A program made the translations under genes and the position numbers. From an uncultured Dialister sp. (GTDB lineage: Bacteria; Bacillota; Negativicutes; Veillonellales; Dialisteraceae), in contig NZ_UPZP01000085.1 of the NCBI RefSeq assembly GCF_900538805.1, positions 1 to 10,537 of the forward strand: a DNA stretch of 10,537 nucleotides. The letters run 5' to 3'. Positions 1 to 7,692 of this stretch are shown here, piece after piece; within the stretch, counting starts at the first letter, position 1, and each line of letters begins with the position of its first letter. The notes beneath the pieces are model-generated. The model searched no databases and was not told where the DNA came from. It was given only the letters and a program-made list of their open reading frames with translations.

Positions 1-103
1 ACAACCCTCGCAGCCACAGGCTGCGTCAAACCTAAGAACCTTCGGGGCGAAAGCCCCGTCAAACTTAAGAACCTTCCTTAAGAACCTTCACCCTCTGAAC
101 CCT
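1..103. repeat. Tandem hairpin-repeat block upstream of proS
   Basis: Two hairpin units lie head to tail. Unit A has the head AACCCT (3-8), stem CGCAGCC (9-15), loop ACA, stem GGCTGCG (19-25) and tail TCAAACCTAAGAACC (26-40). Unit B has the head AACCTT (37-42, overlapping the tail of A), stem CGGGGC (43-48), loop GAAA, stem GCCCCG (53-58) and tail TCAAACTTAAGAACC (59-73). A stemless tail copy (CTTAAGAACCTT, 77-88) and the phrase CTCTGAACCCT (93-103) follow. Stems differ in sequence but remain fully complementary, while flanks are nearly constant. The same architecture recurs at 8913-8981 and, partly, at 7624-7655. This resembles REP/BIME-type dispersed palindromes, but I do not recognise a named family. 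The array may continue left of the window. Confidence 0.85.
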
Positions 104-133
104 CTCATTTTTCCCCCAAAAGCTTTCAAAGAG

Positions 134-142
134 TGGTATAAT
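134..142 (+). promoter_or_regulatory. Extended -10 promoter of the proS operon
   Basis: TGGTATAAT matches the extended -10 consensus TGnTATAAT exactly. The spacer-appropriate position for a -35 (about 114-119) is C/A-rich and unlike TTGACA, so the extended -10 probably carries the promoter. Predicted transcription starts near 149, giving a leader of about 70 bases. That leader contains a small hairpin (CGAAA/TTTCG, 158-170 area) but no T-box GGTGG-type antiterminator signature, so I see no evidence of tRNA-sensing control of proS here. Confidence 0.7.
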
Positions 143-204
143 AAAAAAGCATATAACGAAAAAATTTCGGTATGAAAATCGTTCCGCTCTGCCGGGACAG
201 TTAC

Positions 205-211
205 AGGGGGA
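205..211 (+). promoter_or_regulatory. Ribosome binding site deciding the TTG start of proS
   Basis: AGGGGGA lies six bases before the TTG at 218. No ATG is available near this position in frame, and translation from the TTG gives the normal ProRS N-terminus (LASRLYSPTL), so TTG is the start. Confidence 0.75.
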
Positions 212-217
212 GATATT

Positions 218-1942
218 TTGTTAGCATCCAGATTATACAGTCCGACATTACGTGAATTACCGGCTGATGCCGTGGTGGTGAGCCATCAGTACATGCTGAA
301 GGCCGGCATGATGAGGAAGGTGGGGAATGGCATTTATTCCTTCCTTCCTTTGGCATGGCGTTCGATTCAGAAGGTGGAGAAGATTATCCGTGAGGAAATC
401 AATAAGACCGGCGCCCAGGAAATCATGATGCCCATCGTGCAGCCGGCGGAGCTTTGGCAGAAGACAGGCCGCTGGGATGTGTTCGGACCGGAAATGTTCA
501 AGCTGAAGGACCGGAATGACCGGGAATACTGCCTGGGACCTACCCATGAGGAGCTGGTGACTTCTCTTATTCAGATGGACACCACTTCTTACAAGCAGCT
601 TCCTGTTTCCGTATATCAGATCCAGAACAAGTACAGAGATGAAAAGCGTCCCCGTTTCGGTCTCATGAGAAGCCGTGAATTTATCATGAAGGACGGCTAT
701 ACCTTTGATGCCGACGAGGAAGGGCTGGATAAGCAGTATAAGCTCATGTACGATGCGTACTCCCGCATTTTCACCCGCTGCGGTCTCACTTTCCGTCCTG
801 TCATTGCAGATTCCGGTGCCATCGGCGGCAGCGGCTCCCATGAGTTCGAAGTGCTGGCTGATTCCGGTGAAGCGGATATCGTATACTGTGAAAACTGCGA
901 TTTTGCAGCCAACATTGAAGCAGTGGATCCGCTCACCATTAAGAGCTACATCCATAATGATAAGGAAAAGGAAATCGTGGAAACCCCAGGGCAGCATACC
1001 ATCGAAATGGTGTGCGATTTCCTCCATGCACCGGTGAAGCAGTCCGTGAAGGCTGTGGTGTACAATGTGGACGGCCTGGTGGTGCTGGCCATGGTGCGCG
1101 GCGACCATGAAGTGAATGAAACGAAGATTCAGCATATTTACAATGCCATCAATGTGGACATGGCTTCCGATGAGGATTTGAAGAAAGTGGGCCTCACCGC
1201 CGGCTACATCAGCCCCATCGGTCTTAAGAGGACGAAGGAATTTGATATTCTGGTGGATCCTACGGTTATGGAAATGCAGGATGCCTGCTGCGGAGCCAAT
1301 GAAAAGGACAAGCATTACATCCATGTAAACCCGGCCAGGGATTTCAAGGATGTCCGTGTGGAAACCATCCGGCAGATCGAAGAGGGCGATGCATGTCCTC
1401 ACTGCGGCGGAAAGATTGTCCGCTGCCGGGGCATCGAAGTGGGCCAGGTCTTCAAGCTGGGCACCAAGTACAGTGAAGCGCTCCATGCCACCTTCCTGGA
1501 CAACCAGGGTAAATCCCATCCTTTCGTCATGGGCTGCTACGGTATCGGCGTTACGAGGACCGTTGCTGCATCCATCGAACAGAACCACGATGCTGACGGC
1601 ATTATCTGGCCGGTGGCCATTGCGCCTTATGAAGTGGTCATCGTTCCGGCCAATAACAAGTCGGAAGAAGTGATGGCAGCTGCCAAAAAGCTCTATGATT
1701 CCATGGAAGACAGCCGGGATGAAGTGGTGCTGGATGACCGGAATGAAAGGGCGGGCATTAAGTTCAAGGATGCAGACCTCATCGGTTATCCTGTCCGTGT
1801 CACTATCGGCAAGAAGTGGCAGCAGTCCGGCAGTGTGGAAATCAAAATCCGCCGGTCCGGCGAAGTGGTGGAAGTGCCGTTGGATGAAGCAAAGGATAAG
1901 GTACTGGAAATCCTTCAGACCCTTCACGCCAATAATCAGTAA
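218..1942 (+). CDS. proS: Proline--tRNA ligase (bacterial-type class II ProRS)
   Basis: Cytoplasmic enzyme that activates proline with ATP and charges tRNA(Pro). The 574 residues match the usual bacterial length of about 570. Class II motif 2 is at 140-157 (RDEKRPRFGLMRSREF) and motif 3 at 439-447 (GCYGIGVTR). The LGPTHEE segment is at 106-112 and GGSGSHEFEVLA at 203-213. Between motifs 2 and 3 lies the bacterial editing insertion (INS) domain, about 224-406, including the RGDHEVNE segment (294-301). A lysine in the KQSVK segment (274-278) lies where the editing lysine of E. coli ProRS is expected, by alignment from memory. Two CxxC pairs, 224-227 and 393-396, bracket the insertion and could bind zinc. 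The C-terminal anticodon-binding domain runs from about 470. The start is TTG with a strong SD. First gene of the operon; the next begins 32 bases later. Identification is very secure. Confidence 0.98.
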   Translation: MLASRLYSPTLRELPADAVVVSHQYMLKAGMMRKVGNGIYSFLPLAWRSIQKVEKIIREEINKTGAQEIMMPIVQPAELWQKTGRWDVFGPEMFKLKDRNDREYCLGPTHEELVTSLIQMDTTSYKQLPVSVYQIQNKYRDEKRPRFGLMRSREFIMKDGYTFDADEEGLDKQYKLMYDAYSRIFTRCGLTFRPVIADSGAIGGSGSHEFEVLADSGEADIVYCENCDFAANIEAVDPLTIKSYIHNDKEKEIVETPGQHTIEMVCDFLHAPVKQSVKAVVYNVDGLVVLAMVRGDHEVNETKIQHIYNAINVDMASDEDLKKVGLTAGYISPIGLKRTKEFDILVDPTVMEMQDACCGANEKDKHYIHVNPARDFKDVRVETIRQIEEGDACPHCGGKIVRCRGIEVGQVFKLGTKYSEALHATFLDNQGKSHPFVMGCYGIGVTRTVAASIEQNHDADGIIWPVAIAPYEVVIVPANNKSEEVMAAAKKLYDSMEDSRDEVVLDDRNERAGIKFKDADLIGYPVRVTIGKKWQQSGSVEIKIRRSGEVVEVPLDEAKDKVLEILQTLHANNQ

Positions 1943-1974
1943 ATCCCATTTCTTCCTGAGGGGAGTGGACTGTT

Positions 1975-2262
1975 ATGGAAGACAAAGAGTTAGAGGCTTT
2001 AAGAAATTCTGTCAGGAATATAGATAAGGAGCTGGCCGCTCTTTTTGAAAAGCGGCTGGCTCTGTCTAAAAGCATCGCCCAGTGCAAGCTCAAAGCGGAA
2101 ATCCCGGTCTTTGACGGCAAAAGGGAAGAAAAGAACATAGAGGAACTCTCCCGGCTCATTGAAGATATGTCTGCACGGCCCGATTTCATCCGCTGGTACC
2201 AGATGCTTATGGATATCAGCAAGAAGGTGCAGAATCGTTTCATCAGGGGAGAAGAAAAATGA
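1975..2262 (+). CDS. aroQ: Chorismate mutase, AroQ type, stand-alone
   Basis: A 95-residue all-helical protein of the AroQ fold that converts chorismate to prephenate, the branch step to phenylalanine and tyrosine. Residues corresponding to the E. coli chorismate mutase active site are all present on alignment by eye: Arg10, Arg27, Lys38, Arg50-Glu51 and Gln86. The length is that of a monofunctional mutase with no prephenate dehydratase, dehydrogenase or DAHP synthase domain attached. The SD GAGGGGAG (1958-1965) precedes ATG by nine bases. Its TGA overlaps the recD2 start codon (ATGA at 2259-2262), implying translational coupling. No other aromatic pathway gene is in the window, so its place beside proS and recD2 is not functionally obvious. 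The symbol follows family type; such genes are also named pheA-like or just CM. Confidence 0.9.
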   Translation: MEDKELEALRNSVRNIDKELAALFEKRLALSKSIAQCKLKAEIPVFDGKREEKNIEELSRLIEDMSARPDFIRWYQMLMDISKKVQNRFIRGEEK

Positions 2263-4391
2263 CGGAAGAACTGCGGGGCACCGTAAGGAAAATCATATTT
2301 TCCAGCGATGACGGCAGATTCTGCGTATTCCTCCTGGAAAATAAGGACAGCAGGAAAATCATGACTGCCGCATACAGGGGATCTGCCCCCTATGTGGGGC
2401 AGCCTGTGCTGCTTCGGGGATGTTGGGAACGGCATCCCCGTTTTGGCATGCAGTTCAAATGCAGTGCATTGGAAAATGTGAAGCCCGAGGAAACGGAGGA
2501 AATCAAGCTGTTTCTGGCGTCCGGTCTCATTGAAGGCATCGGCCCTTCCATGGCAGGAAGGATCGTGGACCGCTTCGGCAGGAAAACCATGGAGGTCTTC
2601 GAGGAAAGGATAGAGGACCTTCGGCAGGTGCCGGGCATCGGGAGAAAGACTCTGGAGAAGATTAAGAACTCCTATGAAGAGATTCGCGAGGAGCAGGCTC
2701 TTATTATGTTCCTCCAATCCCTGGGGATTTCTGAGCGGTTTGCTTCGGATATCCATAAGAAATACGGTGATGAAACGGAAGAGGTGCTCACCCATGACCC
2801 CTACCGCATGGTACGGGACATACCGGGTTTGGGATTCCAGGAAGTGGACCGCATCGCTCTCTCTAAAGGCGTGGATCCCGATGATTCGGACCGGGTGGTT
2901 CATGGTATTGAGTATATGATTGCCCGGGCCCTCATGCAGGGCCATGCCTGTGCACCGGAAGAATCGGTTTTCCGAAATACATCTCTCCTCCTTGCGGTGA
3001 CAGAAGATATTGTAAGAGCTGCAGGAAAGGATGCCATTGAACATGAATATATTCCTTCCGTTCTTTGGAATGATAAACGGTATCTTTACCTTCCATCCCT
3101 CTATGAAGCGGAAACGGAGTCGGCCATCCGTATCCGGAATATGATGGACGCTGAGCCCCTGGGCTCTTCAAAGCTGGCCATTGAAAAATTCGAAAGGGAA
3201 AATCATCTTTCCCTGGCGGACCGCCAGAAAGAAGCGGTGCAGAAGGCACTGGAGTCGGGGGTGCTTGTCATCACCGGCGGCCCGGGCACAGGAAAAACCA
3301 CATTGGTCAGGGCCATCATCACTGCGGCCCGTCAGTTCCAGAAAAAGGTGCGCCTCATGGCGCCCACCGGCAGGGCGGCCAAAAGATTGTCCCTTTCCAG
3401 TGGCATGAATGCCGATACCATCCATAAAGCATTGGAAGCGGAGCTCCACGATTCCGGCGGCACCTTCTTTAACCGGAATGAATCGGATCCCTTGAAGGAA
3501 GATATCATCATTGTGGATGAAGCATCCATGATGGATATTTCCCTCTTCTACCATCTGCTCTGCGCCCTGAAGGAAGGAGCAAGGCTCATTCTGGTGGGGG
3601 ATATCGACCAGCTCCCGCCGGTGGGACCGGGATCTCCCCTGAAAGACCTGATTTCCTGGGGAAAGGTGCCGGTGGTCAGGCTGGAGCATATTTTTCGCCA
3701 GAAGGAAGGGAGCGGCATTATCGACAACGCCGCCCGCATCCGCCATGGCGACATGTGCTTCCCCGATGAGGAAGGAGAGTTTTCCATTTACTATGCCTCC
3801 TCGGAAATGGACGCCTTCGGCGCCGTCATGAACTATTGCCGGCAGCTGGACTATGGAAGCGAACTCATGAAAATGTCCATGCAGGTCCTTTCTCCCATGT
3901 ACCGGGGCACCTGCGGCGTGGACCATCTGAACCATGCCATCCAGGAACTGGTCCATGGCCATCCGGTGGAGGGAGCATCCCATTTCCTGCCCGGCGATAA
4001 GGTGATGCAGAAGAAGAACGACTATGAAAAGGGCGTCTACAATGGGGACCTGGGCATTGTGTGGGCAGTGGACAAGAATAAAATCTTCGTGCGCTATGAC
4101 GGCAAAGAAGTGGTGTATGAAGGGGAAGACAGGAACAGCATCCAGCTGGCCTACGCCGCCACGGTGCACAAAAGCCAGGGCAGCGAATACGATACGGTGA
4201 TCCTGGTGCTCCTTCCTACCCAGAACATCATGCTGAAACGGAACCTTCTCTACACCGGTGTCACCAGAGCCAGAAAGAAGACTATCCTCATATCCACAGA
4301 CGACGCCATCGCCCGGGCAGTAAGCCGGCAGGATACCGAGAGCCGCTACAGCCTTTTCCTGCCGCTGCTTAAAGGAGAGGCAAACAAATGA
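2259..4391 (+). CDS. recD2: RecD2-type SF1B DNA helicase
   Basis: ATP-dependent 5'-3' DNA helicase of the RecD2 family, which acts in DNA repair independently of a RecBC complex. Of 710 residues, roughly the first 80 look like the N-terminal OB-like domain (GTVRKIIFSSDDGRFCVF start). About 85-200 carry helix-hairpin-helix-like repeats (GLIEGIGPSMAGRI, VPGIGRKTLEKI). The motor has Walker A GGPGTGKT (340-347), Walker B VDEA (419-422), GDIDQLPPVG (447-456), a late helicase motif VHKSQGSE (636-643) and motif VI YTGVTRAR (665-672). All catalytic motifs are intact and length is normal for the family. The SD AGGGGAGAAG lies just before the ATG. Both ends overlap neighbours by ATGA (aroQ before, comF after). 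RecD2 beside ComF suggests a shared DNA-processing or uptake context, which is inference. Confidence 0.96.
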   Translation: MTEELRGTVRKIIFSSDDGRFCVFLLENKDSRKIMTAAYRGSAPYVGQPVLLRGCWERHPRFGMQFKCSALENVKPEETEEIKLFLASGLIEGIGPSMAGRIVDRFGRKTMEVFEERIEDLRQVPGIGRKTLEKIKNSYEEIREEQALIMFLQSLGISERFASDIHKKYGDETEEVLTHDPYRMVRDIPGLGFQEVDRIALSKGVDPDDSDRVVHGIEYMIARALMQGHACAPEESVFRNTSLLLAVTEDIVRAAGKDAIEHEYIPSVLWNDKRYLYLPSLYEAETESAIRIRNMMDAEPLGSSKLAIEKFERENHLSLADRQKEAVQKALESGVLVITGGPGTGKTTLVRAIITAARQFQKKVRLMAPTGRAAKRLSLSSGMNADTIHKALEAELHDSGGTFFNRNESDPLKEDIIIVDEASMMDISLFYHLLCALKEGARLILVGDIDQLPPVGPGSPLKDLISWGKVPVVRLEHIFRQKEGSGIIDNAARIRHGDMCFPDEEGEFSIYYASSEMDAFGAVMNYCRQLDYGSELMKMSMQVLSPMYRGTCGVDHLNHAIQELVHGHPVEGASHFLPGDKVMQKKNDYEKGVYNGDLGIVWAVDKNKIFVRYDGKEVVYEGEDRNSIQLAYAATVHKSQGSEYDTVILVLLPTQNIMLKRNLLYTGVTRARKKTILISTDDAIARAVSRQDTESRYSLFLPLLKGEANK

Positions 4392-5038
4392 AACTTTTCC
4401 ATGACCTGGCGGACATTTTCTATCCCGTCACCTGTCCGGGCTGCGGAAAAGTGGTGGACCGGGATCAAGTGTGGTGCGAAGAATGTTTCAAAAAAGTATG
4501 GAACCCAAGGCTTTTAAATTCCTCCCACACAGACCATCTCCACGGCTGCTACACCCTGTGCAACTACGAAGGCGCTGTGAGGCAAGTCATTATCCAGCTG
4601 AAATACGGCGGCCGCATAGACAGAAAACGGGCCTTCCCGCCTCTTCTGGCCCGGTTTCCCTACTGGGACAGGCTCTCCTTCTGCCGCTGCGTCATTCCGG
4701 TGCCACTGTCTAAAAAGAAATGGCACAGCCGGGGCTATAACCAGGTGGACATGATGTTTGAAGAATGGATGAAAAAAGCGGGAAAAGAATACCTGCCAAG
4801 GGGCCTCGTCCGCTTCCGCGCCGCCGAAACCCAGTCCCTCCTCTCCCGAACAGAAAGGTATGAAAACATTAAAGGCATATTTCATATCAATAGAAATGTG
4901 GATGTCAAAGAAAAACATATCCTTCTGGTGGATGATGTCTACACCACCGGCGCCACCATGGAATCCGCCGCCCATGAACTGAAACGGGCCGGCGCCGCTT
5001 CCGTGACAGGACTCACCATAGCCAGCGGCGCCATGTAA
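4388..5038 (+). CDS. comF: ComF-family amidophosphoribosyltransferase-like competence protein
   Basis: A 216-residue protein with a four-cysteine N-terminal zinc-finger (Cys16, Cys19, Cys30, Cys33) followed by a phosphoribosyltransferase fold. The ComF-typical RGYNQ motif is at 115-119. The PRPP-binding loop VDDVYTTGAT is at 181-190 with both acidic residues intact. Family members (ComFC/GntX) are cytoplasmic and are needed for DNA uptake in naturally competent bacteria, but the precise reaction is not settled. Its ATG overlaps the recD2 stop (ATGA), and an AAAGGAGAGG SD lies inside the end of recD2. Whether this organism is competent cannot be judged from the window, as no other com gene is present. 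Confidence 0.93.
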   Translation: MKLFHDLADIFYPVTCPGCGKVVDRDQVWCEECFKKVWNPRLLNSSHTDHLHGCYTLCNYEGAVRQVIIQLKYGGRIDRKRAFPPLLARFPYWDRLSFCRCVIPVPLSKKKWHSRGYNQVDMMFEEWMKKAGKEYLPRGLVRFRAAETQSLLSRTERYENIKGIFHINRNVDVKEKHILLVDDVYTTGATMESAAHELKRAGAASVTGLTIASGAM

Positions 5039-5061
5039 AGATTTGCTGAAAGGATGAATCT

Positions 5062-6252
5062 ATGAAAATAAAAAACAGCACGGCTATGAAAGAAAGGGTT
5101 CTGGACCTATGGAAGACCTATCTCCTTTCCGTAACGGCCCAGGACATGCTCCTTGGGGAGGTGGCGGACCATCTCTACGTGGGGGATGTGGATTTTAAAA
5201 AGCTCTCTGCCAAAGGGAAGAGGGCGCCGGTTTCTTCCTATGTGGACATCGGATTTTCCGACGACATCGGCGAGATGGCCTATGAGCTTTCCCATGGGGG
5301 AGAGGACCTTGCGCCTTATTCGGAGCTGTCCCGTTTCATGAAGGAAGAGGAAATCGGGGATGCTCTTTATGATTACCTTCTTTCCCACATTACCATGCAC
5401 AAAGCCGCCGACATTCAGGATAATCCCTACTACAAGAAAGTGAAGGTGGAAGGGAAAACCAGGGAGGGACATATCACCCTTTCTGTAAACGACTATCTGC
5501 CGGGGGAACTTATCCAGACCTACCATGACGGATTTCAGAGGGAGGATCCCTTTGCCTACGGAGAAGGGGCTTTTTTTGACAGCAGGGCTCTTTTTCCGGT
5601 GCTCCTTGAAAACGGCGCTGTGTGGATGAGCGTGGTTTTAAGTGAAATCGAATCCATGAAGGAGCCTTTGAAAAGGGCAGGGGGGAAGGTCATCACCTAC
5701 GGCCTTGGCCTTGGCTACTATACCTTCATGGCCTCTGAAAAGGAGGATGTGGAATCGGTGACGGTGGTGGAGCTCAATCCTTACATGATTTCTCTCTTTA
5801 AAAAGAAACTGTTGCCCCAGTTTCCCCACAGGGAAAAGGTGCATATCATTGAAGGCAATGCTTTAACCTATATTATGACCCAGGAAGACGGTGCCTTTGA
5901 CTATGGCTTCAGCGATTTCTGGGGCGGCCTTTCTGACGGCCTTCCTTTGTATCTATCCTTTGCCAAAGGATGCGCCCGCTTCCGCCATACCATGCACGAT
6001 TACTGGATAGAAAACGCTTTCATCGATTATTATTTCCGCCCGGCAGTCATGATTTATCTTATGGAAAAGGTGCTGGGCCGGAAGGAAAAGCCTTTGGACC
6101 AGGGAAAGAAGGCAGCAAAGATCTTAAGGAAATTCATTTCCTTCCTGGATAAAGAACCGTTTGCTCTGGAAAGGGAAGAAGACATATATTATCTGCTGGA
6201 TACGAAGACACTGGCCGCTTTGGTCAGAAAATTTGTAGCAGAGTGTTTATAA
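5062..6252 (+). CDS. SAM-dependent methyltransferase-fold protein, substrate unknown
   Basis: A 396-residue cytoplasmic protein without signal peptide or membrane segments. Residues about 210-290 form a class I Rossmann methyltransferase core. Motif I is GLGLGYY (214-220), followed by the acidic end of strand 2 in VVELNP (235-240), then EGNA (264-267) and a strand-4 region FDYGFSDFW (279-287). The arrangement resembles spermidine-synthase-like and small-molecule methyltransferases. The first 200 residues and the last 100 have no motif I recognise, and the protein is much longer than a minimal methyltransferase. The SD AAGGA (5050-5054) lies seven bases before the ATG; a nearer ATG at 5054 runs into a stop at once. 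Its position 23 bases after comF and 18 bases before the GH18 gene places it in the same transcript. Substrate and role are unknown; a non-methylating aminopropyltransferase-like activity is an alternative. Confidence 0.8.
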   Translation: MKIKNSTAMKERVLDLWKTYLLSVTAQDMLLGEVADHLYVGDVDFKKLSAKGKRAPVSSYVDIGFSDDIGEMAYELSHGGEDLAPYSELSRFMKEEEIGDALYDYLLSHITMHKAADIQDNPYYKKVKVEGKTREGHITLSVNDYLPGELIQTYHDGFQREDPFAYGEGAFFDSRALFPVLLENGAVWMSVVLSEIESMKEPLKRAGGKVITYGLGLGYYTFMASEKEDVESVTVVELNPYMISLFKKKLLPQFPHREKVHIIEGNALTYIMTQEDGAFDYGFSDFWGGLSDGLPLYLSFAKGCARFRHTMHDYWIENAFIDYYFRPAVMIYLMEKVLGRKEKPLDQGKKAAKILRKFISFLDKEPFALEREEDIYYLLDTKTLAALVRKFVAECL

Positions 6253-6270
6253 CAGGGGAAAGGAGAAACA

Positions 6271-7620
6271 TTGCTTAAAAAGTTAACAGCAGCAGTCCTT
6301 CTCACGCTGGCCCTTCCGGCGGCAGTTTCTGCCGCCGGTTCGGTGCCGGTCAAAATGAAGGGCGGCGATTTCAAAAATTTCAATGCTTACGAAGTGGACG
6401 GTACCTTCTATACTGCTCCGGTGGTGCTTACTAAAGGGGGAAAGTGGAAACTTTCCTGGGAGAAGGATAAGCTCTATGTGTATCTCACTCCGGCGGCCAT
6501 GAAAAAAGAAGAAAAAGTGGAAATCCCCTATAAGGAGCTGGAAGGAAACCGGTATGTGGATTTGTCCTTCTTCAGCCGGAGTGCCGGCCTGTCCTACACC
6601 TATAAACCGAAGAAAAAGGAACTTACCGTCAAAAAAATAAAGGAAAAGAAGGAAATGGATAAGAAGAAAGAGGCCACCCAAAGACCGCTGGTTCTCTGGG
6701 ACATCAACTATTTCTTCAAAAATGAAAATTCCGATTTTGCAAGCCTCTCAGGCACCCATATCCTTGCTCCCACCATAGGAAGCTATCAGGACGTGGAGGA
6801 CAACAAGTACAGCTGGAACTTTGACTACCTCAAAAGGGCCCGGCAGGCGGACATGGAAGTGATGCCCCTCATCCACAATGACTTCGAAGTGAAGAAAACC
6901 TCCCTTTTCATGCACGACACTAAAAGGCAGGAAAATTTCATTTCAAAAATCGCTGCGCTCTCTGAAGTGTATGGCCTTTACGGGTACAACGTGGACTTTG
7001 AGAACATGGACCCCAAAGACAGGGACCTTTTCACCGATTTCATGAAGAACCTGTCCCAGCCCCTCCATGGGGCGGGACAGAAGCTCACCGTGGACATTAC
7101 CGTCTACAACGCCGGATCTCCCACATGGAGCCTCTGCTACGACCGGGAAAAGCTCTCCGAATTCTGCGACTACGAAATCATCATGGGCTACGACGAAACT
7201 CCCAGAACCAGCCCTTACGCCGGCTCTGTTTCCTCCTACAGCTGGCTGGACAGGAGCATACAGAAACTCACTGCCATGGTGCCGCCGGAAAAACTCATCC
7301 TGGGCCTTCCTTTCTACACAAGAATCTACGAAGGAAATCCGGGACACATGAAATCGAAAGTCCTTGCCATGAAGGACCAGGAAGCACTCATGAAAAAATA
7401 TCGCCTGAAACCCATCTGGCAGCCAGACGCCAAACAGTACACACTCACCTGGAGACAGGGCGGAATCCTCCACCGGACTTATCTGGAAGAAGAAAAATCC
7501 CTCAGGGCGAAATTGGAACTGGAAAAGAACTATAATCTGGCAGGGCTGGCCTTCTGGAGATATGGATTTGAGAAACCGGGGATATTTGGGGAGCTGGAAA
7601 GAAAAGACGATAGACAGTAG
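6271..7620 (+). CDS. Secreted GH18-family glycosidase, spore-lytic (YaaH/YdhD-like) branch
   Basis: A 449-residue exported protein. Residues 1-21 are a Sec signal peptide: Lys3-Lys4, a hydrophobic core, and AVSA|A as the likely cleavage site. Residues about 24-112 form a small beta-rich domain resembling the copper-amine-oxidase-N-like stalk found on cell-wall enzymes. A lysine/glutamate-rich linker (about 113-138) leads to a GH18 barrel (140-445). The catalytic segment is NVDFE (240-244), with Glu244 as the predicted acid and Asp242 retained. The first Asp of the classical DxxDxDxE motif is replaced by Tyr and the second by Asn240; the Asn is typical of the spore-cortex branch. MGYDE (305-309), PPEKLILGLPFY (338-349) and a C-terminal GLAFWRYG also fit that branch. 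The likely target is an N-acetylglucosamine linkage in peptidoglycan. The start is TTG with SD GGGGAAAGGAG (6255-6265). Last gene of the operon. Confidence 0.88.
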   Translation: MLKKLTAAVLLTLALPAAVSAAGSVPVKMKGGDFKNFNAYEVDGTFYTAPVVLTKGGKWKLSWEKDKLYVYLTPAAMKKEEKVEIPYKELEGNRYVDLSFFSRSAGLSYTYKPKKKELTVKKIKEKKEMDKKKEATQRPLVLWDINYFFKNENSDFASLSGTHILAPTIGSYQDVEDNKYSWNFDYLKRARQADMEVMPLIHNDFEVKKTSLFMHDTKRQENFISKIAALSEVYGLYGYNVDFENMDPKDRDLFTDFMKNLSQPLHGAGQKLTVDITVYNAGSPTWSLCYDREKLSEFCDYEIIMGYDETPRTSPYAGSVSSYSWLDRSIQKLTAMVPPEKLILGLPFYTRIYEGNPGHMKSKVLAMKDQEALMKKYRLKPIWQPDAKQYTLTWRQGGILHRTYLEEEKSLRAKLELEKNYNLAGLAFWRYGFEKPGIFGELERKDDRQ

Positions 7621-7623
7621 ATA

Positions 7624-7655
7624 TCTGAACCCTCACGCCCGCAGGGCGTGTCAGA
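7624..7655. repeat. Solitary hairpin-repeat unit at the operon end
   Basis: AACCCT (7628-7633), stem CACGCCC (7634-7640), loop GCA, stem GGGCGTG (7644-7650), then TCAGAA. Head and stem layout match the units at 3-73 and 8913-8981, but the tail diverges after TCA. TCTGA (7624-7628) can also pair with TCAGA (7651-7655) around an ACCCT bulge. It starts four bases after the GH18 stop codon and immediately precedes the terminator. Confidence 0.7.
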
Positions 7656-7662
7656 AGGCAAT

Positions 7663-7692
7663 AAAAAAGCGCCTGCTTTCGCAGGCGTTTTT
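7663..7692. terminator. Bidirectional intrinsic terminator between convergent genes
   Basis: An A-tract (7663-7668) is followed by stem CGCCTGC (7670-7676), loop TTTC, stem GCAGGCG (7681-7687) and TTTTT (7688-7692). It is a textbook rho-independent terminator in both directions. It ends the six-gene plus-strand operon and the minus-strand HD gene, whose TAA stop uses the last Ts of the tract. Confidence 0.93.

Noticed and set aside
1..103. CRISPR array
   Set aside because: The spacing between constant parts is only about 14-17 bases and is filled by self-complementary stems rather than unique spacers, and no cas gene is present.
149..217. T-box leader for proS
   Set aside because: The leader is only about 70 bases and lacks the GGTGG antiterminator bulge and a terminator stem.
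257..1927. Long open frame on the minus strand opposite proS (556 codons)
   Set aside because: It mirrors proS codon structure, has a His/Phe-rich composition without any family motif, and no ribosome site or promoter; it is an antisense shadow.
3168..4169. Minus-strand open frame opposite recD2 (333 codons)
   Set aside because: Antisense to intact helicase motifs, low-complexity His/Gly-rich translation, no start signals.
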